Positions 1 to 11,510 of a DNA stretch of 64,000 nucleotides are shown piece by piece. Source of the stretch: CAZFDT01 sp964518335 (GTDB lineage: Bacteria > Planctomycetota > Phycisphaerae > Phycisphaerales > Phycisphaeraceae); the NCBI GenBank assembly GCA_964518335.1, contig CAZFDT010000011.1, positions 1 to 64,000 on the forward strand. Reading direction: 5' to 3'. Positions within the stretch are counted from its first letter, which is position 1, and every line of letters starts with the position of its first letter. Below the pieces are notes generated by a model. The model searched no databases. It saw only the letters and a program-made list of their open reading frames with translations, and had not been told where the DNA came from. The position numbers and the translations under genes were made by a program.

Positions 1-30
1 CGGGGGCGGGGGCGGGGGCGGGGGCGGGGG
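1..30. repeat. CGGGGG hexanucleotide microsatellite
   Basis: Five perfect copies of CGGGGG sit at the very edge of the window, just past the stop of the HDOD-GGDEF gene, which reads leftward. The array may continue outside the window. The G-runs on the plus strand could form a G-quadruplex; this is inference from sequence only. Confidence 0.9.
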
Positions 31-32
31 TG

Positions 33-1565
33 TCAGGCGACGGCGCGGGCGGGTGTGTGAGCGACGGGGCGGGGAGTGAAGATGCGGACGCAGTTGCGGC
101 CACCGGCCTTGGCGGCGTACACGGCCTGGTCGGCAGCCTTGACGAGCTGCTCAGGCCGATCGAAGCACCCGTCGGCCAAGGTCGCCACGCCGATGCTGGC
201 GGTGACCTTCAGCGACTGGCCCTCGTCGGACTCGACGATCATCTGCTCGATCTCCCGGCGGAGGCTTTCGGCGAAGCGGGCGGCGTCGATGCGCGGCGTG
301 TTGGGGCAGACGATGGCGAACTCCTCCCCGCCGTAGCGGGCGACGAGGGCGCCCTTGGGGGCGATGCGCTTGAGCAGGTCGGCCTTCTCGACGAGGACGC
401 GATCGCCGACCATGTGGCCGTAGGTGTCGTTGAACCTCTTGAAGTGGTCGGTGTCGAGGAAGACGATGCTGACGGGGCCGGCGCCGGCGACGGCCTTGGT
501 GAAGGTGTCGCGGAGGAACTCGTTGAACCGGCCGCGGTTGGCGGCGCCGGTGAGCGAGTCGGTGGTGGCCTGCTCGGCGAGCTTCTTGTTCTCCTCCTCG
601 AGCTTGGAGGCCTGGACCTGGGCCTGAAGGCTGATCTGGACCATGGCCTCGTTGGCGCGGGCGAGGATCTCGTCGGGGTTGCCCAGGTCGCCGGTGGGCA
701 GGTCGAACAGCCGCCGCATCTCGTTGGTGCTCTTGTGAATGGCCTTGAGGGTGGCGGTGGCCTGCTCGCGGTCGAACCCGAACCAGGCGTCGGCGTGATG
801 GTTGTACCGTTCGAGGGCGTCGCCGGGTTCGGCGGTCATGAACAGCTCGGCGGCGAAGTTGCCCAGGGCCACGCAGCGAACGAGCTGCTGCAGGTCGCCT
901 TCGCAGGCGTCGGGCGTCTCATGATGGCGAATGGGCGCGACCAGCAGCGGGGGCAGGTTCCAGGCCTCGGCGAGTGCGGCGCCGATCTGGGCGTGGTCGG
1001 CGTCGAGGCGCTTGCGCTCGACGGGCGCGAGGTCGGCATGGCGCGGGCCGGCCTCCATGAGCACGGCGGCGTACTCCAGGCCCAGCGTCTCGTGCATGGC
1101 GAGCATGCCCAGGTCCTGCAGCAGCCCGCCGAGCAGAGCCTCTTCCTGCTGGACCAGATTGATCTGCCCGGCGAAGTAGCGTGCCGCGGCGGCGGTGTAC
1201 AGGCTGCGGCGCCAGAAGGCCATGTGGTCGAACCCGCCGTCGCCGTCCTTCTTGAGGTTGGTCACCAGCGAGAAGCCCAGGGCCAGCGTCTTGACGCTGT
1301 TGAGCCCGAGCACGACCAGGGCGTGGCTGATGGTGCTGATGGAATGGGCCTGGCCGTAGAACGACGAGTTGACGGTCTTGAGGATTTTGGTGGACAGCGC
1401 CGGGTCGTACTGGATCGTGTTGGCGATCTGTTTGAAGTTGACGTCCTGGCGGCGCACGAGGTCGATGACTTCGAGTGCGATCGTCGGCAGGCTCGGGAGC
1501 CTGGGCGATTTGAGCACGCGGTCAAGGACCTTCTGCTGCATCGAAAGCGACCCCCAACTACTCAT
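33..1565 (-). CDS. HDOD-GGDEF signalling protein (putative diguanylate cyclase)
   Basis: A 510-residue soluble protein with two signalling domains. The HDOD domain covers about residues 15-280; this family senses or scaffolds but lacks the metal-binding HD pair, and here the position reads QDLG (about 150-153). The GGDEF domain covers about 335-495, with the active-site motif GGEEF at 412-416, so cyclic-di-GMP synthesis is plausible. The product-inhibition RxxD site upstream of GGEEF is absent (P and A occupy the R and D positions), so feedback inhibition is probably missing. A short charged helix (about 318-332) links the two domains. The start is uncertain: Met9 is an alternative, and neither has a clear ribosome binding site. 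It lies downstream of clpC on the same strand after a 207-base gap. Confidence 0.85.
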   Translation of the reverse strand: MSSWGSLSMQQKVLDRVLKSPRLPSLPTIALEVIDLVRRQDVNFKQIANTIQYDPALSTKILKTVNSSFYGQAHSISTISHALVVLGLNSVKTLALGFSLVTNLKKDGDGGFDHMAFWRRSLYTAAAARYFAGQINLVQQEEALLGGLLQDLGMLAMHETLGLEYAAVLMEAGPRHADLAPVERKRLDADHAQIGAALAEAWNLPPLLVAPIRHHETPDACEGDLQQLVRCVALGNFAAELFMTAEPGDALERYNHHADAWFGFDREQATATLKAIHKSTNEMRRLFDLPTGDLGNPDEILARANEAMVQISLQAQVQASKLEEENKKLAEQATTDSLTGAANRGRFNEFLRDTFTKAVAGAGPVSIVFLDTDHFKRFNDTYGHMVGDRVLVEKADLLKRIAPKGALVARYGGEEFAIVCPNTPRIDAARFAESLRREIEQMIVESDEGQSLKVTASIGVATLADGCFDRPEQLVKAADQAVYAAKAGGRNCVRIFTPRPVAHTPARAVA

Positions 1566-1772
1566 GGGTCAAGCCCCGGTCACAGAAGAGAGCTATTGTG
1601 GCCTGCCGGGCTTCACGGTCGCATCACAAACGACGCCCAACCGACGATCGACAGTTCATGTATCGGCGACAGGCGTTGGGAACTTGATAGCGATTCAATG
1701 CTGGCGGCGTGCGGTGGCGATAACCGCGCGGCGAACGCGGTAGCGATCGCACCCCGACCCAAAGCCGTGGGT

Positions 1773-4322
<2,550 letters not shown>

Positions 4323-4610
4323 GGTGGCATTCCATCCGTGAGTGAAGGAGGTCAGGTTATCTTAGCGCGGCAGTCAAGGTCTGACTCGGACATCCGTGCC
4401 CGACCCGGTCGATTCTAAGCCGATTCCTGCCGTATGACCAATCGGCAAGGGGCGTGCCACCACTCCATGTCGGCATAAATCGACCCCAACGTTGATGGAC
4501 GACTGCCATTTGCCGCCGCCGCCGTCATGAGACCGCCATAGTGACATGACGAAGTTGCCTCCCCATAACGATGTCGATACACCATCACACGCCAACCTTC
4601 GAGCCTCATC

Positions 4611-6926
4611 ATGCCCGACGCCTTCACCGTTGCATCCGATCCCGCGCACTGCATCTGGTTCAACCGCCCGGCCGGTCACGACTGGAACTTCGCCATGCCC
4701 ATCGGCAACGGGCGGCTGGGGGCGATGGTCTATGGCAACCCCGCCATGGAAAAACTGGCGCTCAACGAAGACAGCGTGTGGACGCGCCTGCCCTTGGATC
4801 GCAACAATCCTCATGCGCTGACGCATCTGCCCGAGGTGCGGCGGCTTCTGGCCGAAGGCAAGCCCGCCCAGGCCATGATGCTCGCCGACGCCGCGATGAT
4901 GGGTCGGCCCAAGCGCATCCAGCCGTACCAGCATCTGGGGGACCTGATCGTGCAGAGCTTCGGACCCGAGGCCGGCGGCACGAGCGGCCCGATCGAGGAT
5001 TATCGCCGCGAACTCAACCTCGCCATCGCTGTCGTCCGTGTGACCTACCGCCAGAGCGGCGTGACCTTTTTCCGCGAGGCGTTTGCGTCGGCGGCCGACC
5101 AGGTCATCGTGCTGCGCCTGTGGGCCAGTGAGCCGGCCAGGCTCAGCGGTCTGGTCGAGATGCATCGCACGGTGGATGCGGTCAACGAACTCGACGGCGG
5201 CGACGGTGTGCGACTGCACGGCCGCGCCGGCTGTGACGGCACGCGATTTCACGCCGTCACACGCGTTCGCCAAAGCGGCGGCGAACTGCACGCGGCCGGC
5301 GACCGCGTCCGGTTCATGCGCGCCGATGCCGCCACGCTGTTGATCGCGGCGGGGACCGACTACCACGGCGGCGAGCCGCGCGCCCTGGCCGAGGCCGACT
5401 TGGCCCGCGTCGCCGACAAGCCTTACGACCGCCTGCTGGCGGACCATGTCGCCGATCATCGCCGCGGGTTCGACACGGCTGCGATTCACCTGGGCGCCGG
5501 CGACCCGCCGGCCAGCGCGCCCGTCGATGAACGGCTCCAGCGCGTGACCACAGGCCACCACGACACGCACCTCCAGCAACTCTACTTCGACTTCGGACGC
5601 TATCTCCTGCTCGCATCCTCCCGGCACGGCGACCACCGCCCCGCCCTGCCCGCCAACCTGCAGGGGCTCTGGACCAACTCACTCACCCCGCCGTGGAACA
5701 GCGATTATCACCTGAACATCAACATCCAGATGAACTACTGGCCCAGCGGCCCGGCGCACCTGTCCGAGCTGCAGTTGCCCTTGTTCGACTGGATGCATCG
5801 CCTGGCCGAGCAAGGGCGCAAGACCGCCCGCGCCCACTACAACTGTCGCGGCTGGGTCGCCCACCACGTCAGTGATGCCTGGGGCACCAGCACGCCTCAC
5901 GACAGTGCCGGCTGCGGCCTGTGGCCCACCGGCGGGGCGTGGCTCTGCACCCACCTCTGGGAGCACTTCCGCTTCACCGGCGACATGGCGTTCCTCCGCA
6001 ACACCGCCCTGCCCCTCATGCGCGGCGCCTGCGAGTTCTTCCTCGACTACCTCATCGAAGACCCCGCGACCGGACGCCTGCTGTGCGGCCCATCCTCCTC
6101 GCCGGAGAACCGCTACCGCCTGCCCTCGGGTGAAGTCGGCCACCTGTGCCTGGGCCCGACCATGGACAACCAGATCCTGCGAGAACTCTTCACCGCCACG
6201 ATCGACGCGGCGAAGCTGCTTGACAGCGATGCTGCACTTGCCCGGCAACTCGACGCCGCCCGCGCCAAGCTGCCGCCCAACCAGGTCGGCCGCCACGGCC
6301 AGCTCATGGAATGGCCCGACGCCCACGACGAGCCGGAGCCGGGCCATCGTCACATCTCACACCTCTTCGGCCTGCACCCGGGCTCGCAGATCACGCCCCT
6401 GCGCACGCCCGACCTCGCCGCCGCCGCACGCCAAACCCTCGACCGACGACTCGCCCACGGCGGCGGGCACACCGGCTGGTCGTGCGCCTGGCTCATCAAC
6501 CACTTCGCCCGCCTCCACGACGGCCAGGCCGCCTACACCATGCTGCAAAAACTCCTGGGCCACAGCACGCTCCCCAGCCTCCTCGACACCCACCCCCCCT
6601 TCCAGATCGACGGCAACTTCGGCGGCTGCGCCGCCATCGCCGAGATGCTCCTGCAGTCCCACGACTGGCACGACGGCATGCCCCTGATCCACCTCCTGCC
6701 CGCCCTGCCCAACGCATGGCGCGACGGCCGGTTCCGCGGCCTGCGCGCCCGCGGACCGCTCGGCCACGGCGGCGTCACCGTCGATGCCCACTGGGCCGAC
6801 AGCCGCCTCGTCACCGCCACCTTCGTCGCCGACCGCTGCGTCACCGTCGCCGTCAAGGTCGCCCACGACAAGATCATGACCCTCGCGCTACCCGAGGCCG
6901 AGCCGCTCACGCTCAACCAGCGCTGA
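4611..6926 (+). CDS. Glycoside hydrolase family 95 (alpha-L-fucosidase)
   Basis: A 771-residue inverting alpha-1,2-L-fucosidase-type enzyme (GH95). The family hallmarks are all present: the N-terminal segment with [16 protein letters not shown], the catalytic NIN pair (Asn369, Asn371) before QMNYWP, the general acid Glu499 in [11 protein letters not shown], and Asp667 in FQIDGNFGG. These correspond to the catalytic Asn, Asn, Glu and Asp known from the Bifidobacterium AfcA enzyme. There is no signal peptide, so it should act in the cytoplasm on imported fucosylated oligosaccharides, unless export is non-classical. No fucose pathway or fucoside transporter genes lie next to it. The start ATG has no ribosome binding site. 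Confidence 0.93.
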   Translation: MPDAFTVASDPAHCIWFNRPAGHDWNFAMPIGNGRLGAMVYGNPAMEKLALNEDSVWTRLPLDRNNPHALTHLPEVRRLLAEGKPAQAMMLADAAMMGRPKRIQPYQHLGDLIVQSFGPEAGGTSGPIEDYRRELNLAIAVVRVTYRQSGVTFFREAFASAADQVIVLRLWASEPARLSGLVEMHRTVDAVNELDGGDGVRLHGRAGCDGTRFHAVTRVRQSGGELHAAGDRVRFMRADAATLLIAAGTDYHGGEPRALAEADLARVADKPYDRLLADHVADHRRGFDTAAIHLGAGDPPASAPVDERLQRVTTGHHDTHLQQLYFDFGRYLLLASSRHGDHRPALPANLQGLWTNSLTPPWNSDYHLNINIQMNYWPSGPAHLSELQLPLFDWMHRLAEQGRKTARAHYNCRGWVAHHVSDAWGTSTPHDSAGCGLWPTGGAWLCTHLWEHFRFTGDMAFLRNTALPLMRGACEFFLDYLIEDPATGRLLCGPSSSPENRYRLPSGEVGHLCLGPTMDNQILRELFTATIDAAKLLDSDAALARQLDAARAKLPPNQVGRHGQLMEWPDAHDEPEPGHRHISHLFGLHPGSQITPLRTPDLAAAARQTLDRRLAHGGGHTGWSCAWLINHFARLHDGQAAYTMLQKLLGHSTLPSLLDTHPPFQIDGNFGGCAAIAEMLLQSHDWHDGMPLIHLLPALPNAWRDGRFRGLRARGPLGHGGVTVDAHWADSRLVTATFVADRCVTVAVKVAHDKIMTLALPEAEPLTLNQR

Positions 6927-6961
6927 CCGGCAGCCAATGCTGGTACACTTGCCGATTCGAC

Positions 6962-7441
6962 ATGGCCAAGCGCAGCGACAACCTCAGCCCCCGCATCGCC
7001 AATCGCCGGGCGTTCCACGAGTACCACATCGACGAGAAGCTCGAGGTGGGCATCATCCTCACCGGCAGCGAGGTCAAGAGCATCCGCCACGGCAACGTCT
7101 CCCTGGCCGAGGGCTTCGCCCGCGTCGAGCCCGCCACGCACGAACTGATGCTCTTCAACGTTGATATCGCCACCTACCCCCAGGCCGGCGACCGCAACCA
7201 CGAGCCCAAACGCCCCCGCAAACTCCTCGCCCACCGCAAACAGATCGACAAACTCTTCGGCGCCACCACCGCCAGGGGCACCACCCTCATCCCCCTGGCC
7301 ATGTACTTCTCCGACCGCGGCATCGTCAAGGTCGAGATCGGCATCGCCACCGGCAAACACCACCACGACAAACGCGCCGACCTCAAAAAGAAAGCCGACC
7401 AGCGCGACATCGCCCGAGCCATGACCCGCAAACGCCTGTAA
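6962..7441 (+). CDS. smpB: SsrA-binding protein SmpB
   Basis: A 159-residue partner of tmRNA that rescues stalled ribosomes. Family features are visible: the N-terminal NRRAFHEYHIDE region, GIILTGSEVKSIRHGNVSL, a KRPRKLLAHRKQI segment, and the basic C-terminal tail with HDKRADLKKKADQRDIARA, which inserts into the mRNA channel. The start was set at the ATG giving MAKRSDNLSPR, which matches family length; longer frames upstream overlap the GH95 gene. A TACACT box 12 bases before the start may be its own -10, so it can be transcribed separately from the fucosidase gene 35 bases upstream. The ssrA gene itself is not in the window. Confidence 0.96.
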   Translation: MAKRSDNLSPRIANRRAFHEYHIDEKLEVGIILTGSEVKSIRHGNVSLAEGFARVEPATHELMLFNVDIATYPQAGDRNHEPKRPRKLLAHRKQIDKLFGATTARGTTLIPLAMYFSDRGIVKVEIGIATGKHHHDKRADLKKKADQRDIARAMTRKRL

Positions 7442-7456
7442 CCCACCGCCCCACCA

Positions 7457-7675
7457 TCACCCCGCATCCATTATGGCGTCCCAGAAATCGTTCTCGTGAA
7501 CTATCGCAAGTCGATGGCCTTCCTTACGCATCTTCATGGCCTTCTCGATCTTGCGACCATAGCAGGCGAATGCCCATGCACGATTGCCATCAGGCGATAC
7601 GATCAGGTAGTGGAGCCGCTGCGTAACGCTGTTCTCGTGGATACCACCAAGTTTTTCGACTCTTTCCGCAATCAC
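7457..7675 (-). CDS. Short BRCT-domain protein, possibly a gene fragment
   Basis: Starting at a GTG, this encodes 72 residues. VEKLGG, HYLIV, GRKIEKAMKMRKEGH and HENDFWDAI match the order and spacing of a BRCT domain as found at the end of NAD-dependent DNA ligases and some exonucleases. The frame stays open upstream to about 7735 and reads RYHVSRGTRK, which would supply the missing first strand of the domain; no start codon is obvious there. It is therefore either a stand-alone BRCT protein with an unrecognised start or the 3' remnant of a larger gene. It is convergent with smpB, with 15 bases between the stops. Confidence 0.5.
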   Translation of the reverse strand: MIAERVEKLGGIHENSVTQRLHYLIVSPDGNRAWAFACYGRKIEKAMKMRKEGHRLAIVHENDFWDAIMDAG

Positions 7676-7886
7676 TTTGCGAGTACCACGTGAAACGTGA
7701 TATCGGGGGGTGTGACCTGGTGAGCAGTGTCAAGAGCGAAGGTCACGGATGAGGGCTGGGGATTGCCTCGCATTCGCGCGGCCGCATACATTGTCGGCGT
7801 GCGGAGCAAAGCCGGCAGCCGCGCGGCGGGCGGTGGGTGTGGTACGCTGGTGGGGGGTGGTGAAAGGAACGAGGGATGAGGGGGAA

Positions 7887-7979
7887 GGGCCTAGGGCCTA
7901 GGGTGGAGGGCCTGGGGCCTGGCACAGTGGAGGGGGAACGCAGCGTTGCACTTGGCCCCAGACCCCAGACCCCAGACCC
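7887..7979. repeat. Palindromic repeat with 7-bp tandem-unit arms
   Basis: The left arm (7887-7921) is five heptamers: GGGCCTA twice, GGGTGGA, then GGGCCTG twice. The right arm (7954-7979) is CCCCAGA three times plus CCC, which read on the other strand is a run of GGGTCTG. The arms pair with G-T wobbles around a 32-base loop. It lies in the 358-base stretch between the BRCT-like gene and the MFS gene; I see no other gene there. Confidence 0.7.
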
Positions 7980-7985
7980 TGCCCC

Positions 7986-8013
7986 CTACTGCCTACTGCC
8001 TACTCCCCACTCC
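7986..8013. repeat. CTACTGC-type heptamer tandem
   Basis: Four heptamers in a row (CTACTGC, CTACTGC, CTACTCC, CCACTCC) directly follow the palindromic element and end 20 bases before the MFS start. No inverted partner was seen nearby, so it may be a half element. Confidence 0.6.
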
Positions 8014-8033
8014 CACCCCCCTCCCCGCCCGCC

Positions 8034-9221
8034 GTGACGCGACTACGCCGACTATTGCTGGTGACGTTTCTCGAAAGCCTGGGGACGATCTTGTTCGAGC
8101 GGGGGGTGTATTTTTACACCGAGGCGCGGCTGGGGTTTTCGCCGACGATGAATCTGTGGCTGGCGGTGGTGTTCGGGCTTTTTTACGTGGCGGGGGCGAT
8201 GGTCAGTCATGCGGTGAGCCATCGGGTGGGTGAGAAGCGGGTGTTGTTGGCGGCGCTGGTGGTGCAGATGGCGATGGTGCTGGCGATCCTGGTGACGCCG
8301 ACGCCGGGGGCGATGTTTGTGGCGGCGGTGGTGCTTGGGCTGTGCAACGGGATCAAGTGGCCTGTGGCGGAGAGTTACGTCGGGGCGGGTCGGAGTGCGA
8401 GGCAGCAGGCGACGGCGGTAGGGCAATTCAACATGGCGTGGTCGGCGTCGGTGCCGCTGGCGATGGTGATCACGGGCCCGCTGGTGGCGTGGGACCTGCC
8501 GCGTCTGCCGGGCCTGGGGATCTTCGTGGCGGCGGGCATCTGCAGCGCGGTGAGTTTGTGGTTGATCCGCACGTTGCCGGCGAGGCCGATGCACATGGCG
8601 GTGGATCATCCCGATCGGCCGGCGGCGACGATGCTGGCGTCGTACCGATCGCTGCTGTGGTCGTCGCGCTGCTCGATGCTGGGCGGGTACTGTCTGCTGT
8701 TCATTCTCGCGCCGCTGATGCCGTTCATCTTTGGCCGGCTGGGGTACGAGGCGAAGACGGCGTCGAGCCTGTCGGGGGTGCTGGACCTGGTGCGGTTCGT
8801 GACGTTCGCGGCGTTGGGGTGGTGGGTGGGGTGGCACGGACGCAAGTGGCCGGTGGTGGTCGCGGCGGTGCTGATGCCGGTGGGGTTTTTCATGGTGGTG
8901 CTGGGCACAGACACGGCGACGGTGCTGGGGGGCGAGGTGCTCTTCGGCGCGATGGCGGGTGTGTCGTACTATGCGGCGCTGTATTACGCCCTGGTGGTGA
9001 AGAACGCATCGGTGGATGCGGGTGGCGTTCACGAAAGCCTGATCGGCGTGGGGTTTTTTGTCGGCCCGCTGCTGGGGCTGGTGGCGCAGCGCGTGGGCTA
9101 TGGCGCGGGCGTCGGGCCGCTCGTGGTGGTGTGCGTGCTGGCGTCGGCGGCGCCGCTGCTGTGGCGCGGGCGAGTCGAGCGTGGTCGAAAGCATCCACGC
9201 GATGAGGATGCCGCGGGCTGA
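8034..9221 (+). CDS. Major facilitator superfamily transporter
   Basis: A 395-residue integral membrane protein with about 12 hydrophobic segments and a charged central loop (about 185-205), which fits the 6+6 MFS fold. The substrate cannot be read from the sequence. The start is a GTG giving MTRLRRLLLV; no ATG lies nearby in frame and no ribosome binding site is seen in the C-rich leader. The tail after about residue 380 is basic and probably cytoplasmic. It converges on purB with a 93-base gap. Confidence 0.75.
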   Translation: MTRLRRLLLVTFLESLGTILFERGVYFYTEARLGFSPTMNLWLAVVFGLFYVAGAMVSHAVSHRVGEKRVLLAALVVQMAMVLAILVTPTPGAMFVAAVVLGLCNGIKWPVAESYVGAGRSARQQATAVGQFNMAWSASVPLAMVITGPLVAWDLPRLPGLGIFVAAGICSAVSLWLIRTLPARPMHMAVDHPDRPAATMLASYRSLLWSSRCSMLGGYCLLFILAPLMPFIFGRLGYEAKTASSLSGVLDLVRFVTFAALGWWVGWHGRKWPVVVAAVLMPVGFFMVVLGTDTATVLGGEVLFGAMAGVSYYAALYYALVVKNASVDAGGVHESLIGVGFFVGPLLGLVAQRVGYGAGVGPLVVVCVLASAAPLLWRGRVERGRKHPRDEDAAG

Positions 9222-9314
9222 CGAGGCGAGGTCGTGGCGGGAGGTTCTCGGCTGCGGGGGGCATGGTCGGACGCGCGAGGTCGCCCCCGATACTGCGGCG
9301 GAGGCGAACGCACG

Positions 9315-10757
9315 TCACACGCTGACCGTCGATCGATAGTCAAGTGCAGCGGTGTAGCGACGGCGAACGGGCTCGACGACTTCGGCGATGAATTGATCGA
9401 CCTGCTGCGGGGCGCGGCCGACAAACTGGCGGGGATCGAGCACGGCGGCGAGATCCATGTCGTGGAAGGCCGGCTCGGTCCTGAGCCGGTCCAGCAGGTC
9501 GTTGGCGACGCCTTCCCCTTTGACGCGCGCGGCGGCGGCCTGGCTGTGCCTGCGGATCACCTCGTGCAGCTCCTGGCGGTCGTGGCCCTGTTTCACGGCG
9601 GCCATGAGCAGGTTCTCGGTGGCCATGAAGGGCAGCTCGGCGGCAAGGTTGGCGGCGATCGTCTTCTCATACACGACCAGCCCGGATGCGACGTTGATGA
9701 CCAGGTCCAGCACGCCGTCGAGCGCGAGGAACGGCTCGGGCAGCGTGAGGCGACGGCAGCTCGAGTCGTCGAGCGTGCGCTCGAACCACTGCTCGGCGGC
9801 GGTGGTGAAGGGGGTCGAGACCATGCCGATGACGAAGCGCGACAGGCCGCAGATGCGCTCGCAGCGCATCGGGTTGCGCTTGTACGCCATGGCCGACGAG
9901 CCGATCTGGTCTTTTTCGAACGGCTCCTCGATCTCCTTGCGGTTGGCCAGCAGGCGCAGGTCGGTGGCGAACTTCTGGGCTACAGCAGCGACGGCGGCGA
10001 GGCTGGACACGACCAGGCCATCGACCACGCGCGGATACGTCTGCCCCGTCACCGCGAATCGAGACTCCGGGGCCCAGCCCATTTTCTGCGTAACCAGACG
10101 GTCGAGCTTGTCGATGCGTTCATCGCGGTCGGGGAAGTCGGCGAACAGCTCGACGAACGAGGCCTGCGTGCCGGTGGTGCCCTTGACCCCGCGGAACTTG
10201 AGCGAGGCGATGCGGTGCTCGACTTCGTCGAGGGCGATCGCCAGGTCATGAGCCCACAGGGCCGCACGCTTGCCGACGGTGGTCGGCTGGGCGGGCTGGT
10301 AGTGCGTGAAGGCGAGCGTGGGCGTATCCCGCCACTTGGCTGCGAACACCGCAAGCTGGTGGATCGCCGCGGCGAGCTTGTCGGCGACGAGCTTGAGCGC
10401 GTCTCGAATCTGCAGCAGCTCGGTGTTGCAGTTGACGAACTGGCTGGTCGCGCCCAGGTGGATGATGGGCCGGGCTGTCGGGGCCTGGTCGCCCAGGGCG
10501 TGGACGTGGGCCATCACGTCGTGGCGCAGCTTTCGCTCGTACTCGGCGGCCTTGGCCAGATCGACGGTCTCGACGTTGGCGCGCAGCTCGGCGAGCTGCG
10601 CGTCGGTGATGGGCAGGCCCAGCTCCTTCTCCGCCTCGGCCAGCGCCAACCAGAGGCGGCGCCAGGTGGTGAACTTGTGCCGGGGCGACCAGATGGCCTG
10701 CATCGCCGGGGAGGCGTTGCGGCTGGAGAGCGGGGATTGGTATCGCGTGTCGTCCAT
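9315..10757 (-). CDS. purB: Adenylosuccinate lyase PurB
   Basis: A 480-residue enzyme of purine synthesis. It splits SAICAR to AICAR plus fumarate, and adenylosuccinate to AMP plus fumarate. The fumarase-superfamily signature GSSAMAYKRNPMRCE (286-300) supplies the flexible catalytic serine loop; THYQPAQPTTVGKR (about 151-164) carries the catalytic His, and HLGATSQFVNCNT (about 100-112) is a second conserved block. The length and the N-terminal RYQSPLSSR resemble the eukaryote-like PurB group rather than the shorter Bacillus type. The start was placed at the ATG giving MDDTRYQSPL; a GTG 33 bases upstream is possible but adds an unconserved basic leader. Confidence 0.95.
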   Translation of the reverse strand: MDDTRYQSPLSSRNASPAMQAIWSPRHKFTTWRRLWLALAEAEKELGLPITDAQLAELRANVETVDLAKAAEYERKLRHDVMAHVHALGDQAPTARPIIHLGATSQFVNCNTELLQIRDALKLVADKLAAAIHQLAVFAAKWRDTPTLAFTHYQPAQPTTVGKRAALWAHDLAIALDEVEHRIASLKFRGVKGTTGTQASFVELFADFPDRDERIDKLDRLVTQKMGWAPESRFAVTGQTYPRVVDGLVVSSLAAVAAVAQKFATDLRLLANRKEIEEPFEKDQIGSSAMAYKRNPMRCERICGLSRFVIGMVSTPFTTAAEQWFERTLDDSSCRRLTLPEPFLALDGVLDLVINVASGLVVYEKTIAANLAAELPFMATENLLMAAVKQGHDRQELHEVIRRHSQAAAARVKGEGVANDLLDRLRTEPAFHDMDLAAVLDPRQFVGRAPQQVDQFIAEVVEPVRRRYTAALDYRSTVSV

Positions 10758-10781
10758 GTGGGCTCGAAACCTGCGGGCGCG

Positions 10782-10810
10782 TTGACCCACGCCGTCGGGA
10801 CAGTCATATT
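10782..10810 (+). promoter_or_regulatory. Candidate sigma-70-like promoter of the ECF sigma gene
   Basis: TTGACC (10782-10787), a 17-base spacer, then CATATT (10805-10810). This gives a leader of about 55 bases before the sigma-factor ATG. It overlaps the upstream region of the divergent purB. It was called from consensus match only. Confidence 0.4.
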
Positions 10811-10871
10811 ACAGGAGCAAACCGCCCGTGTGCGGCGGCCGTATGATTCGTAGGTTCCCCAAGGCCGCGCC

Positions 10872-11510
10872 ATGCCCGAATTGTCCGACAGCCAGCTGGT
10901 GGAAGCGGCGGTGGCCGGCAACGCCGACGCGCTGGGCCAGTTGCTGGGCCGATATCAGGGGCGGCTGTACCAGGTGTGCCTGCGCATGGTGTCCAACCGC
11001 GATGACGCGGCCGAGGTTTGCCAGGACGCCATGCTCAAGATCGTCGAGCACATCCGCGATTTTCGCAGCGGCTCGGCGGTCAGCACGTGGATGATCCGCA
11101 TCGCCATGAACCTGTCGATCAGCCATCTGCGTAAGCGCAAGCTGCGGCGGACCGTCAGTCTCGACGCCTCAGCCTCCGGAAGTCTTGACAATAATGGCCA
11201 GGAGGCCACTGGCTCGGCGTTGCGGCTGCGTTTGGCCGATGACGCGGAACCCAGGCCCGAGCGCCGCGTCCAAGTGAGAGAGATGATGGAGCGTCTGCAC
11301 CAAGCCCTGGGCCGGCTCGAAGAGGATTTCCGGTCAGTGCTGGTGCTGCGCGACATCGAGGAGATGGACTATCAGCAGATCGCCGACACGCTGAGCCTGC
11401 CGGTGGGCACGGTCAAGAGCCGGTTGTTCCGGGCGAGACTGGCGTTGCGACAGGAACTGGTCGAAGAGGAGCAGGAGATCCGAGGCTCGAAGTCAGAGGT
11501 CAGATCGTGA
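10872..11510 (+). CDS. ECF-family RNA polymerase sigma factor
   Basis: A 212-residue sigma-70 family protein with only regions 2 and 4. Region 2 spans about 12-95 (RYQGRLYQVCLRMVSNRDDA and STWMIRIAMNLSISHLRKRK). Region 4 spans about 135-195, with a helix-turn-helix around MDYQQIADTLSLPVGTVKSR. A linker rich in A, S and D (95-130) is longer than in most ECF factors. The stop overlaps the start of the next gene, a membrane protein, which is the usual ECF/anti-sigma arrangement. The last residues come from heptamer-like DNA (GAAGTCA, GAGGTCA), so a short repeat may have extended the 3' end. Confidence 0.9.
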   Translation: MPELSDSQLVEAAVAGNADALGQLLGRYQGRLYQVCLRMVSNRDDAAEVCQDAMLKIVEHIRDFRSGSAVSTWMIRIAMNLSISHLRKRKLRRTVSLDASASGSLDNNGQEATGSALRLRLADDAEPRPERRVQVREMMERLHQALGRLEEDFRSVLVLRDIEEMDYQQIADTLSLPVGTVKSRLFRARLALRQELVEEEQEIRGSKSEVRS

